Of a DNA stretch of 64,000 nucleotides, positions 16,422 to 25,528 are shown one piece after another. Numbering within the stretch: the stretch's first letter is position 1; each line of letters starts with the position of its first letter. Under the pieces are notes generated by a model that had not been told where the DNA came from, searched no databases, and saw nothing but the letters and a program-made list of their open reading frames with translations. The stretch is taken from the NCBI RefSeq assembly GCF_039523415.1, contig NZ_BAAAFG010000012.1, positions 62,001 through 126,000 on the forward strand. Reading direction: 5' to 3'. Source of the stretch: Gangjinia marincola (GTDB lineage: Bacteria > Bacteroidota > Bacteroidia > Flavobacteriales > Flavobacteriaceae). Made by a program: the position numbers and the translations under genes.

Positions 16422-18149
16422 ATGAAATATATCACTACTTACGTATTACTTGCACTCCTCATAGCTCCGGTTTTTTTGACGGGTCAAAATGTGGCAAGAA
16501 AAATTAAACCTATTAATCAAAAATATGATCGCCTTGAATACGCAGATGCAATCATATATTATGAGGAGTATTTAAAAAAGGGATACAAAAATGAAGATCT
16601 TTTGCAACGTCTGGGGAATTCATATTATTTTACTGCGGATCTACTCAATGCAGAGCGTATATATACTCAATTATTTAACATGAATCCTGAACAGGAGCCA
16701 GATTATTTGTATCGCTACGCGCAGAGTTTGAGAGCTGCCGAGAAATACGATGAAGCCAATCAAATTATTGAAGAGTTGGGAGAGGATAAAGTAAAGGATA
16801 TTATTGTACAAGAGTACAGAGAAGATAAAGATTATGTTAAAGACATCTTACGTATCGAAAATACGTACAAAATAAAGGATGCAGGTTTTAATTCTAGCCT
16901 TTCAGATTTCGCGGCTACTTTTATGAATGATCATATTGTATTTTCTTCTAATAGAGCAGAGGGTATTGCTAATGTTAAAATTCATAAATGGAACAACCAA
17001 CCGTTTCTTGATCTTTACATGACTAAGTTAAATGAAAGTGGAGTGCCGACTGAGATCAAAGCCTTAGGAAATAAAGTTAATACTAAATTTCATGAATCCA
17101 CTTCAGCATTTAGCAAGGATGGTAAGTACATGTATTTTACCCGAAACAACTATTTTGGCGATGAATATAAGAAGAGTGAAAATGGCGTAAACCTGCTAAA
17201 ACTTTTTAGAGCGACGAATAATAATGGAAAATGGGTAGACATCAAAGAACTGTCATTTAATAGTAATGAATATTCTGTAGCCCATCCTGCATTAAGCCCT
17301 GACGGGAAACGTCTTTATTTCGCGTCAGATATGCCCGGTACAATTGGTCAATCCGATATTTATTATGTTACGATCAATGACGATGGGAGCTATGGGGACC
17401 CTCAAAACTTAGGAGCGGGTATTAATACTGAAGGAAAAGAATCGTTTCCATTCATATCAAATGATGGAACGATCTACTTTTCATCTACAGGACATCCCGG
17501 GATTGGAGGGTTTGATATCTTTTATACAGAAACACTGGCAGATGATTACACAGAACCCAGAAATGTAGGTCGACCGGTAAACAGCAACCTGGATGATTTT
17601 GCTTTTGTAGTAAACGACAGTTTGAATATTGGATTTTTCTCTTCTAACCGTGAGGGTGGAGCTGGAGATGATGATATTTATAGCTTTGAACGAACTCAAA
17701 AACTCGTTAAAGAAGAAATTGCTCAGGTTGATTCAACTGCTCAGGATACAGCGAAAGTAACCTATAGAAGCGGAGATAAACTAAGTAATTATTTTGATTT
17801 CGAAGAGGATGAAGATAAAATATTCTTCGAGTACGATAAATCTCGCATTAGAACACAGGCCAAACCTAAACTAAATAAAATCCTGGCTATTCTTAAAGAA
17901 AATCCGGAGATCGAATTGCGCATAGTTTCTCATACTGATATCAGAGGAACAAATCAATACAATGAAGCATTATCAGAGCGCAGAGCTAAAAGTACCAAAG
18001 ACTATTTGGTAGAAAATGGAATCGACGCCGGTCGACTAGGGATTGATTGGAAAGGTGAAACTCAACCTGCAATTCGTTGTGCGATCACTATAGGATGTTC
18101 AGAGAAAGAACATCTTATGAACAGGCGATCAGAATTTTATATTAGATAG
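16422..18149 (+). CDS. OmpA family protein with TPR and PD40 propeller
   Basis: Envelope protein of 575 residues anchored to peptidoglycan. After a signal peptide (ending LTGQ) there is a TPR-like helical region (about 30-130), a PD40/WD40-like beta-propeller (about 150-425; motifs such as SPDGKRLYFASD, SNDGTIYFSS, GGFDIFYTE), a short linker, and a C-terminal OmpA domain (about 460-575). The OmpA peptidoglycan-binding signature is visible as SHTDIRGTNQYNEALSERRA. This layout resembles PorE and related proteins tied to T9SS machinery. It is the third gene of the adhesin-PorP/SprF operon and probably anchors that system to the cell wall. Confidence 0.9.
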   Translation: MKYITTYVLLALLIAPVFLTGQNVARKIKPINQKYDRLEYADAIIYYEEYLKKGYKNEDLLQRLGNSYYFTADLLNAERIYTQLFNMNPEQEPDYLYRYAQSLRAAEKYDEANQIIEELGEDKVKDIIVQEYREDKDYVKDILRIENTYKIKDAGFNSSLSDFAATFMNDHIVFSSNRAEGIANVKIHKWNNQPFLDLYMTKLNESGVPTEIKALGNKVNTKFHESTSAFSKDGKYMYFTRNNYFGDEYKKSENGVNLLKLFRATNNNGKWVDIKELSFNSNEYSVAHPALSPDGKRLYFASDMPGTIGQSDIYYVTINDDGSYGDPQNLGAGINTEGKESFPFISNDGTIYFSSTGHPGIGGFDIFYTETLADDYTEPRNVGRPVNSNLDDFAFVVNDSLNIGFFSSNREGGAGDDDIYSFERTQKLVKEEIAQVDSTAQDTAKVTYRSGDKLSNYFDFEEDEDKIFFEYDKSRIRTQAKPKLNKILAILKENPEIELRIVSHTDIRGTNQYNEALSERRAKSTKDYLVENGIDAGRLGIDWKGETQPAIRCAITIGCSEKEHLMNRRSEFYIR

Positions 18150-18165
18150 TATTTTAAAATAGATA

Positions 18166-19377
18166 TTAGGAAGCAGGTGATGTTGACAGAACGTTCGATA
18201 TCACCTGTTTCATTTTAGCACCTCTTTGCTGCACCTCTTCTTCACTCCACCCCACTTTTACTAAACAGCTTATGGTACGTGACATCCAGTGATCTGATGC
18301 ACTAAAATCAATAGTGGAAAAATCCTGCATTCCATTACGTACTTCTTGGGGCAATTTACCCATGGAACGTTGATTTTTGAGATGATCCCATTTTTTATAA
18401 TAATGCCAGTTATTGTCAAACCAGTAAAAGCATGCGTCTATACCTGCACGACCTAGTTGCGTATGAACACGTTTAGCAGTTTCTTGATCGGGTAAGAAAA
18501 AATTTAAGAAGGCACCACTTTCAACTCCATGATCCGGTACACGTCTAAAGGTGACCTCTTCAATTGAAGATAATGTTTCTCTAAGAATGGAATAGTGTTC
18601 CCGTTGTTTTGCTAGAACATGATCAAATTTTGTAAGCTGACCTAATCCTACCGCAGCATTAAGTTCAGAAATACGGTAATTATAACCTAAGAAGGGATGC
18701 TGTTCTGCTCCTCGATCAGATCCTATATGATCATGACCATGATCCTGAAATTGATCTGCATTGGTGGCATATTTGTGATTATTGGTGATCATTGCACCAC
18801 CTTCACCACAGGTAATGGTTTTGACATAATCAAAAGAGAAACAACCCAGATCACCATAGGTTCCTAAATAGTTATCGTCATATGTTCCACCAATAGCCTG
18901 GCACGCGTCTTCAAGAAGAAGTAAATCATGCTGATCACAAATTTCTTTTAACGATTTAAGATCTGCCATTGATCCACACATGTGTACCGGCATCACAACT
19001 TTTGTTTTAGGTGTAATTGCTTTTTTTACTGCTTCAGGAGATAAACATAACGTATCATCAATATCGCACAAGATGGGAACAGCGCCTAGTGCAATAATGG
19101 ATTCAAAACTTGCGACAAAAGTAAAGGTGGGGATAATCACTTCATCACCGGCTCCTATTCCGGCACTAGCTAATGCAACTGTGAGAGCAGATGTTCCGCT
19201 TGACGTGAGCTGGCAGTGGTTTACCTTCATTTTTTCGGCGAAAGCCAATTCAAACTCCTTCGCTTTATGGTGTCCATTACGCATTGCATCAAAGCCGTAG
19301 CGCATTAAAACACCATTTTCTAAGACGTCGTTTATGTGATTGCGTTCTTCTTCTCCAAAAACTTCAAATCCAGGCAT
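18166..19377 (-). CDS. DegT/DnrJ/EryC1/StrS family PLP-dependent aminotransferase
   Basis: Sugar aminotransferase family enzyme of 403 residues. The chosen ATG (MPGFEVFGEEERNHI) lies one base after the stop of the nitroreductase gene; longer starts would run back into that gene. Hallmarks are SSGTSALTVAL (PLP phosphate), DACQAIGG, and the Schiff-base lysine in CFSFDYVKTITCGEGG (about K186). The opening and the region QDHGHDHIGSDRGAEQHPF recall KdnA, the 8-amino-3,8-dideoxy-octulosonate transaminase that modifies Kdo in Shewanella. That is memory-based, and no KdnB-like dehydrogenase is adjacent. The substrate is therefore open. Confidence 0.88.
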   Translation of the reverse strand: MPGFEVFGEEERNHINDVLENGVLMRYGFDAMRNGHHKAKEFELAFAEKMKVNHCQLTSSGTSALTVALASAGIGAGDEVIIPTFTFVASFESIIALGAVPILCDIDDTLCLSPEAVKKAITPKTKVVMPVHMCGSMADLKSLKEICDQHDLLLLEDACQAIGGTYDDNYLGTYGDLGCFSFDYVKTITCGEGGAMITNNHKYATNADQFQDHGHDHIGSDRGAEQHPFLGYNYRISELNAAVGLGQLTKFDHVLAKQREHYSILRETLSSIEEVTFRRVPDHGVESGAFLNFFLPDQETAKRVHTQLGRAGIDACFYWFDNNWHYYKKWDHLKNQRSMGKLPQEVRNGMQDFSTIDFSASDHWMSRTISCLVKVGWSEEEVQQRGAKMKQVISNVLSTSPAS

Positions 19378-19378
19378 A

Positions 19379-20008
19379 CTATAATTCTGTAATTGTTTCA
19401 GATAAAGGTCTTCTAACCTTTTCCATCTCTGCAAAGATATCATCTTTAGCACGATAACCTATGGGCATAACAAGAACAGACTGTAAGTTTTTACTTTTTA
19501 GTGCTAGTGCTTGATCATATGCTACCGGAGAAAAACCTTCCATAGGGCAGGCATCAATATGCTCTAAAGCACAAACAGTCAAAAGATTGCCCATAGCCAA
19601 ATAAGCCTGGTTAATGCTCCACTGCTTGATTTGTTCACGCTCTTTAGCCTTAAAATCGTCAATCAGAAAATTTTTAAATGGATCTAATATAGTATCTGGA
19701 GTATTTCTAATTCGCTGTACTCGTTTGAAGTACTCCTTGATATAATTTTCATTAATTTCTTTCTCTATACAAAAGACCAATACATGTGAAGCCTGAGCCA
19801 CTTGCTGTTGCCCCATACTGTGTTCCACTAATTCCTGCTGAAGATTCTTATCTTTGATCACAACCAATTGCAAAGGTTGTAGCCCATATGAAGTAGCCGT
19901 AAGATTAAATGCTTTTTTTAGGGTCGTTAATTTATCTTCCGGAAGCTGCTTAGATGCATCGAATTTCTTTGTCGCATACCGCCATGAAAGAGCAGAAATA
20001 GAATCCAT
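19379..20008 (-). CDS. Nitroreductase family NAD(P)H-dependent oxidoreductase
   Basis: FMN-dependent oxidoreductase of the NfsB type, 209 residues, cytosolic. The N-terminus ALSWRYATKKFD contains the FMN-phosphate-binding Arg/Lys pattern, and the segment TATSYGLQPLQLVVI is the typical second block. The C-terminal half has LTVCALEHIDACPMEGF. Substrates of the family include nitroaromatics, quinones and flavins; the physiological one here is unknown. An exact -7 box lies 24 bases upstream of the ATG. The aminotransferase follows with a one-base gap, so the two are co-transcribed and probably translationally coupled. Confidence 0.92.
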   Translation of the reverse strand: MDSISALSWRYATKKFDASKQLPEDKLTTLKKAFNLTATSYGLQPLQLVVIKDKNLQQELVEHSMGQQQVAQASHVLVFCIEKEINENYIKEYFKRVQRIRNTPDTILDPFKNFLIDDFKAKEREQIKQWSINQAYLAMGNLLTVCALEHIDACPMEGFSPVAYDQALALKSKNLQSVLVMPIGYRAKDDIFAEMEKVRRPLSETITEL

Positions 20009-20032
20009 AAACTTATCGTTTTAAAGGTTATG

Positions 20033-20040
20033 CAAATATA
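20033..20040 (-). promoter_or_regulatory. -7 box TATATTTG for nitroreductase-aminotransferase
   Basis: Exact TAnnTTTG on the minus strand, 24 bases before the nitroreductase ATG. Confidence 0.6.
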
Positions 20041-20102
20041 GCTTTTGAGAGTGACCTTTAGCCACTACCTTACAGGCTTTAAAGAAATATTAGATATTGT
20101 AT

Positions 20103-20489
20103 ATGAGTGACGTAAAACAACGAATAGAAAATGCCAGGACCAGTTTATTTAAAGCCGTGTTTCCTAATACGACTAATCATTACGATACGTTGTTTGGTGG
20201 TACCGCGCTGCACATGATGGATGAGGTATCATTTATATGTGCTACGCGATTTAGTCGAAAAAAGGTAGTAACAGTATCTACCGATAAAATTGATTTTAAA
20301 AAAGCTATTCCTGAAGGAACAATTATCGAATTAATCGCTCAAGTGATTGATGTTGGAAACACCAGTTGTGTGGTCCAGGTAGATATCTTTAAAGAGGATA
20401 TGTACAGTCATCATCGGGAAAAAGCAGTATCAGGGAAGTTTACCTTTGTAGCCATAGACGATGAAAAAAAGGCCATATCCATTCTTTAA
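20103..20489 (+). CDS. Hotdog-fold acyl-CoA thioesterase (YciA/BFIT type)
   Basis: Small cytosolic thioesterase, 128 residues, hydrolysing acyl-CoA. Visible family blocks are FPNTTNHYDTLFGGTALHMMDE, with the catalytic Asn/His and Gly-Gly turn at the helix start, then the strand VTVSTDKIDFKKAIPEGTII. The ATG at 20103 is preferred to a TTG two codons earlier. The gene ends four bases before the convergent lrp-type gene with no obvious terminator between. Substrate chain length cannot be inferred. Confidence 0.9.
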   Translation: MSDVKQRIENARTSLFKAVFPNTTNHYDTLFGGTALHMMDEVSFICATRFSRKKVVTVSTDKIDFKKAIPEGTIIELIAQVIDVGNTSCVVQVDIFKEDMYSHHREKAVSGKFTFVAIDDEKKAISIL

Positions 20490-20493
20490 GGTA

Positions 20494-20955
20494 TTATAGC
20501 TCAATAGCCGTACTATTTTTGAGTTCATTAATTACAAAAGAACTTTGGGTACTTCCAATATGGGCAATTGCGGTTAGTTTAGTCACCATAAATTCCCGAT
20601 AGGCAGCCATATTCTCAACGTAAATTTTTATAATATAGTCATATTCTCCACTAATGTGATAGCACGATAAAACTTCTTTGAGCCGTAGAATTTCCTTTTC
20701 AAATAGCTTAATGTGTTGTTCACTATGTTGGATGAGTTTTATTTGGCAGAAAGCGATAAATGCGCGCGAAACTTTTTCAGGATCAATTAAGGCTGCATAG
20801 TTCCTTATAACTCCGTTGCGTTCTAATTTCTTAATCCGTTCGTATACAGCAGTTATAGATAGATTGAGCTTATTCGCCAACGCTTTGTTGGTTTGTTTAC
20901 TGTCGTGCTGGAGTAGACCTAGCAACTGGTGATCTATAGCGTCTAAACGTATCAT
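20494..20955 (-). CDS. Lrp/AsnC family transcriptional regulator
   Basis: A 153-residue regulator with an N-terminal winged helix-turn-helix (LDAIDHQLLGLLQHDSKQTN, AVYERIKKLERNGVIRNY) and a C-terminal RAM ligand-binding domain that forms octamers and senses amino acids. It is divergent from the methionine gamma-lyase-like gene, with 154 bases between the two ATGs. The same arrangement exists for mdeR/mdeA in Pseudomonas putida, so control of that gene by a sulfur or branched amino acid is a reasonable inference. An exact -7 box precedes it. The shared spacer is very AT-rich, as expected for Lrp sites. Confidence 0.93.
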   Translation of the reverse strand: MIRLDAIDHQLLGLLQHDSKQTNKALANKLNLSITAVYERIKKLERNGVIRNYAALIDPEKVSRAFIAFCQIKLIQHSEQHIKLFEKEILRLKEVLSCYHISGEYDYIIKIYVENMAAYREFMVTKLTAIAHIGSTQSSFVINELKNSTAIEL

Positions 20956-20979
20956 TTCCTGTAACTGAAAATTATTCTA

Positions 20980-20987
20980 CAAAAATA
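20980..20987 (-). promoter_or_regulatory. -7 box TATTTTTG of the Lrp-type regulator gene
   Basis: Exact TAnnTTTG on the minus strand, 24 bases before the regulator ATG, inside the divergent spacer. Confidence 0.55.
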
Positions 20988-21109
20988 GTTGATTACCTTT
21001 AGATTTAGATGAATAAATTAATATTTCGCTTTTTGATAGCTAAAATATCTAATATTTAAACTAAGGGTTGATTTATATTCTAATTGAGACTAATTTTAAA
21101 ATAAAAACA

Positions 21110-22309
21110 ATGAGTTTCAAACCCGCAAATGCCATTCAGGATTTACAATACTTTGGCGAATTTGGAGGCGTAAACCCCTCTATTTCAGATTCATCTACCT
21201 ATACTTTTCTTTCAGCAAAAACCATGTTTGATACCTTTGAGGGTAATGCTGAAGGTTGTTATTTGTATTCAAGACATTCATCTCCGTCAAATTTATATTT
21301 AGGAGAGGCACTAGCCGCAATGGCAGGAACCGAGACTGCAAACGTTTGTGCAAGCGGTATGGGAGCAATTACCGCTACATTAATGCAACTTTGTAAGAGC
21401 GATGAGCATATTGTATGTAGCAGAACGATTTACGGGGGTACCTATGCATTTTTAAAGAATTTCACTCCGCGGTATAATATCGCTACATCCTTTGTACACA
21501 TCACTAATTTAAGTGAGGTAGAAGCTGCAATTACCCCTTCAACAAAGGTATTGTATTGCGAGGTAGTAAGTAATCCGCTACTAGAGGTCGCAGATATAAA
21601 TGCACTATCCCAGTTGGCAAAAAAGCATAACCTCACACTAGTTGTTGATAATACGTTTTCACCCTTGTCCATTACTCCGGCAAAATTAGGAGCAGATGTT
21701 ATCATACATTCGCTCACTAAATTTATCAATGGTAGTAGCGATACAGTGGGAGGGGTAATCTGTTCAACTCAGGAGTTTATCAATAGTTTACGTGATGTAA
21801 ATGACGGCGCAAGCATGCTATTGGGAGCTACTATGGACAGTTTGAGAGCAGCTTCTATCTTAAAGAACTTACGCACCCTACATATAAGAATTAAGCAACA
21901 TAGCCATAATGCACTTTTTTTAGCTCAAAAATTTGAACAAGATGGTTTAAAAGCTGTGTATCCGGGTCTTAAATCTCATCCCGGTCACATCGCATTTAAA
22001 GAAATGATGAATCCTGCCTACGGTTTTGGGGGATTATTAACCTTGGACGTGGGATCGTTAGAAAAAGCCAATGAGCTCATGGAACTTTTTCAGGAAAAAA
22101 ATCTGGGATATCTGGCGGTAAGCTTAGGTTTTTATAAAACGCTATTTAGTGCACCGGGCAGTTCAACATCAAGTGAAATTCCGCTAGAGGAGCAAACGGC
22201 AATGGGATTGAGCGACGGGCTGATACGGTTTTCTATTGGTCTTGATGAAGATATTGAACGTACCTATGTTATGATGAGAGATTGTATGAAACAAGTCGGT
22301 ATTCTTTAG
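21110..22309 (+). CDS. Cys/Met metabolism PLP-dependent enzyme, methionine gamma-lyase-like
   Basis: A 399-residue PLP enzyme of the trans-sulfuration family. Methionine gamma-lyase would convert methionine to methanethiol, ammonia and 2-oxobutyrate. Landmarks are NVCASGMGAITAT, TIYGGTYAFL, VVDNTFSPLS and the PLP lysine in HSLTKFINGSSD (about K204). In well-studied methionine gamma-lyases the TIYGGT region reads YGCT with a key cysteine (Cys116 in P. putida); here it is glycine, so specificity may differ. The divergent Lrp-type gene is the likely regulator. A TTG start further upstream (21068) adds a non-conserved tail and was not chosen. A strong terminator follows. Confidence 0.88.
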   Translation: MSFKPANAIQDLQYFGEFGGVNPSISDSSTYTFLSAKTMFDTFEGNAEGCYLYSRHSSPSNLYLGEALAAMAGTETANVCASGMGAITATLMQLCKSDEHIVCSRTIYGGTYAFLKNFTPRYNIATSFVHITNLSEVEAAITPSTKVLYCEVVSNPLLEVADINALSQLAKKHNLTLVVDNTFSPLSITPAKLGADVIIHSLTKFINGSSDTVGGVICSTQEFINSLRDVNDGASMLLGATMDSLRAASILKNLRTLHIRIKQHSHNALFLAQKFEQDGLKAVYPGLKSHPGHIAFKEMMNPAYGFGGLLTLDVGSLEKANELMELFQEKNLGYLAVSLGFYKTLFSAPGSSTSSEIPLEEQTAMGLSDGLIRFSIGLDEDIERTYVMMRDCMKQVGIL

Positions 22310-22332
22310 AAACACGTAAAGTTTACCAAACA

Positions 22333-22365
22333 AAAAACCCGTAAGCGATAAGCTTACGGGTTTTT
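22333..22365. terminator. Bidirectional terminator between convergent genes
   Basis: Fourteen-base-pair stem AAAAACCCGTAAGC / GCTTACGGGTTTTT with a GATAA loop. The A and T flanks make it work in both directions, for the PLP enzyme and the tail-fibre-like gene. Confidence 0.9.
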
Positions 22366-22381
22366 GTCTAAGTAGAAAATA

Positions 22382-23735
22382 CTATTTCTTTTCAATCAGT
22401 TGCTCTATTCTCGCTAAACGCGCTTCAAGCTCTTTAATTTTAGCTTCTTTTGCTTTATTATCAGCATTTAACTCTGTAATGTAGATAAAAAGTTCTTCAA
22501 TCTTTTCAAGGTTTGTAATAGAAACTTCACCCAAATCGATTGTCATATCGTTAGCTTCAATTTCATTGTATGATTTCACACCTGGTAGGTGGCCATTTTC
22601 TTTTACAAAGGCTTCAGCATCTTCTAAGGATGTAAAACGATAGGTAGGATTTATCGTTGAAGATTTTGTAAAATACTCTTCAAATACATAATCAGGGTAT
22701 GTGTTAGTAGGAGTAGAAAATCCATTTTCTGCAAACACATCACCTTCAACAGTTAAGGTCGCTACAAGATCATTCACATCTCTGTTAATACCAACTCTTC
22801 TGTCATCAAAATCTCCACCAATTAAAGGAAATAACGTTAAGTTCTGTGGGTTATCAATATATAATTTTGCATTGGGACTGCTAAAGTTAGCTCCGGTTAC
22901 GTTTCCAATAGCAATGTTTCGCTGTCTTGCAGCTCCAAAGGATTGTAGAGCACCATTACCAATTGCGACATTATTCACGCTAGTTCCAACATTGAACATA
23001 GCACCATCTCCTATAGCAATATCATTCAAATGCTCATTGCCCGTACCTGATCCGTTAGACAAAGCCTCTGGACCTATAGCAACATTATTTTCAGAAGATG
23101 TTGAGGCACGTCTCATTGCCCCTCGCCCTACTGCCACGTTTTCAGACCCATCTGTAATCGATCTTCCGGTATTTGTACCGATAAATGTGTTTAATCTTGG
23201 CGTTGTAGGATCTTCATTAGCTCCTGAATTTTCACCTATATAAAGCGATCCACCAACATTTTGAGGGACTAGTTGTCCTCTTGTGGTAAGCAATAATCTT
23301 GATGTGTTATTTGTTCTAAATGCTAAATTTTGGTTATCTGTAGTTCCCAGGAAATTAGTTCCCGGAGTAGTTCCTGCATTTCCTGTCAATAACCAGGCAT
23401 CGCCGGTTGAACCACCACCTCCGCTTCCAAGGGCAACCCAATCTGTGGTTGCATTATCCCAAAAATAAAATCCCGGAGCATCTGCACCTACGGTTGTAGT
23501 TAAATAAACCACCATTGAATTTTGATCTGCACCAGGGTTAGTTGCCGGGAATGCATCAATTCTCGGGACTAAAAGTCCATCAGTGTCTGCAGGTGATGCT
23601 TGATTAGAAGCGACCACATCTAACTGAGCCTGTGGATCAGATGTATTGATTCCAACCTGTGCAGTTGAAATAGTAGACGTGAGTAGGGCGCCTGCGAGTA
23701 AAGTAAAATAGTAATTTTTAATTCTCATAACCATA
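22382..23735 (-). CDS. Secreted fibre-like protein with YadA-head-type repeats and coiled-coil end
   Basis: Exported protein of about 450 residues. A signal peptide (RIKNYYFTLLAGALLTS to STAQ) is followed by VGINTSDPQAQLDV, a common opening of Bacteroidota fibre proteins. In the middle (about 190-290) short repeats of the type NVAIGxGAL/ENVAVGRGAM match the left-handed beta-roll of trimeric adhesin (YadA) heads. The C-terminal part has YPDYVFEEYF and GHLPGVKSYNEIEAND, a conserved tail seen in many Bacteroidota proteins related to intramolecular chaperone fibres, then a coiled coil (IEELFIYITELNADNKAKEA to the end). No T9SS sorting domain is present. ATG 23729 is an equally possible start. It is probably a trimer; binding partner unknown. 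Confidence 0.8.
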
Positions 23736-23967
23736 GTATTTAATACGTTCACATTAGAATCTTGGGTGATTACAAATGTTAATTTACGTTCAGCTAGCAA
23801 AATAAAGAAAAAAAAAGGGGAAACTCAGACTATAAACCATTAAATATTACCTAAACTCCCTAAATATGTTAACATTTGCAGATAAATTGACATTGTTGTA
23901 ACATTACGCCAACATATAAAGTGGTTTAATTTAATACTGCTCAATTCCTAATGATCACAAACAACCA

Positions 23968-25452
23968 ATGAATAGTCAATCACAAGATCCTAAAAACGAA
24001 CAAATTGTAGAGAATAACGAACTTAATATAGGGGAGGCCTTAATCCCTGTGATTGCATTGGTGGGTATGCTGGCATTTAACGTATTTGTATTTGGCGATG
24101 ATGCCCTTAGTGGTTCGAATCAATTTGTACTTTTACTGGGAGCAGCCGTGGCGGCCATTGTGGGACATTTTAACAAGGTGCATTACACCACGATGGTAGA
24201 AGAGGTAGCCCAAAACCTCAAGTCAACTACAGGGGCGATTTTAATTCTTCTTATGGTAGGAGCACTGGCAGGAACTTGGTTGATCAGTGGTATTATACCT
24301 ACGATGATTTACTATGGGTTACAAATCCTAAGCCCTACCATTTTTCTGGCAGCAAGTGTAATTATTTGTGCCGTAATTTCTGTGGCGACAGGAAGTAGCT
24401 GGACGACCTCGGCCACAGTGGGGATTGCCTTAATTGGTATTGCTGAAGCCCTTGGAATCTCCACCGGCATGACTGCAGGAGCTATTTTATCTGGTGCATA
24501 CTTTGGTGATAAGCTATCTCCATTAAGTGATACAACAAATCTTGCCCCTGCAATGGCAGGTACAGATTTATTCACGCACATTCGATATATGACGTTAACC
24601 ACTGTGCCTACCATTGTCGTCACTCTTATTGCCTTTATCATCATTGGATTTACGCTTACACCTTCAGGCACGACAGACACCCAAGAAATTCTTACCTCAA
24701 TCGACAATTCCTTTAGGATTACGGGGTGGTTATTTATAGTACCGGTTTTAGTTATTTTCCTTATCGTGAGAAAGACTCCCCCGCTTATTGCCCTATTAAT
24801 AGGAACGCTGTTAGGTGCCATCGCTGCGCTCATTTTTCAGCCTGAAATCGTCTTGCTTATATCTGGCGAGCAAGCTCCTTCCTTTACGTCATATTACAAA
24901 GGAATCATGAATGCGATCACGGTAGATACAGCAATCCCTACTGAAAATGAATTGCTAAGCGATTTATTTTCTGCAGGAGGAATGAAGGGGATGCTAGGTA
25001 CAATTTGGTTGATTATATGTGCAATGGTGTTTGGCGGAGTCATGGATGCCATTGGCGCATTGGCAACGATCAGTAGAAGTTTATTACGCCTGTTTGATAC
25101 TGTTTTTGGATTGTTTGCCAGTACGGTGATCAGCTGTTTAGCCATTAATATTACGGCCAGCGATCAATATTTGGCTATTGTTGTCCCGGGAAAAATGTTT
25201 AGCAAAGCCTATAAAGATAAGGGTCTTGCGCCCGAAAATTTATCGCGAACCCTGGAAGATTCGGGTACGGTTACTTCAGTTTTAGTACCGTGGAATACCT
25301 GTGGAGCCTATCAAAGTGGTGTACTGAATGTATCGGTAGCAGATTATTTCTTTTATGCTATATTTAATTGGTTGAGTCCGTTTATGACATTGATATTTGC
25401 CGCCTTTAGCATTAAAATAAAACAATTGTCTCAGTCCACAGCTGAAGCATAG
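23968..25452 (+). CDS. nhaC: Na+/H+ antiporter NhaC family
   Basis: Inner-membrane sodium/proton antiporter, 494 residues with about 11-12 transmembrane segments. The NhaC-type core is seen as ATGSSWTTSATVGIALIGI, GAILSGAYFGDKLSPLSDTT and, in the second half, NITASDQYLAIVVPGKMF and PWNTCGAYQ. The inverted two-half repeat of the ion transporter superfamily is recognisable in these pairs. It is expected to support sodium export in a marine bacterium. A second antiporter of another family (NhaA) is encoded at 47263-48567. The gene stands alone between divergent and downstream neighbours. Confidence 0.93.
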   Translation: MNSQSQDPKNEQIVENNELNIGEALIPVIALVGMLAFNVFVFGDDALSGSNQFVLLLGAAVAAIVGHFNKVHYTTMVEEVAQNLKSTTGAILILLMVGALAGTWLISGIIPTMIYYGLQILSPTIFLAASVIICAVISVATGSSWTTSATVGIALIGIAEALGISTGMTAGAILSGAYFGDKLSPLSDTTNLAPAMAGTDLFTHIRYMTLTTVPTIVVTLIAFIIIGFTLTPSGTTDTQEILTSIDNSFRITGWLFIVPVLVIFLIVRKTPPLIALLIGTLLGAIAALIFQPEIVLLISGEQAPSFTSYYKGIMNAITVDTAIPTENELLSDLFSAGGMKGMLGTIWLIICAMVFGGVMDAIGALATISRSLLRLFDTVFGLFASTVISCLAINITASDQYLAIVVPGKMFSKAYKDKGLAPENLSRTLEDSGTVTSVLVPWNTCGAYQSGVLNVSVADYFFYAIFNWLSPFMTLIFAAFSIKIKQLSQSTAEA

Positions 25453-25528
25453 TAAATAGGGAATAGGCAGTAGGTAGTCCTTAAGAGATAGCATTATAAC
25501 GTTTACTAAAACAAGGAATAAACATAAC

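Noticed and set aside
25443..25528. Repeat TAGGGAATAGGCAGTAGGTAG as part of an array
   Set aside because: Only two or three imperfect units; too short to support.
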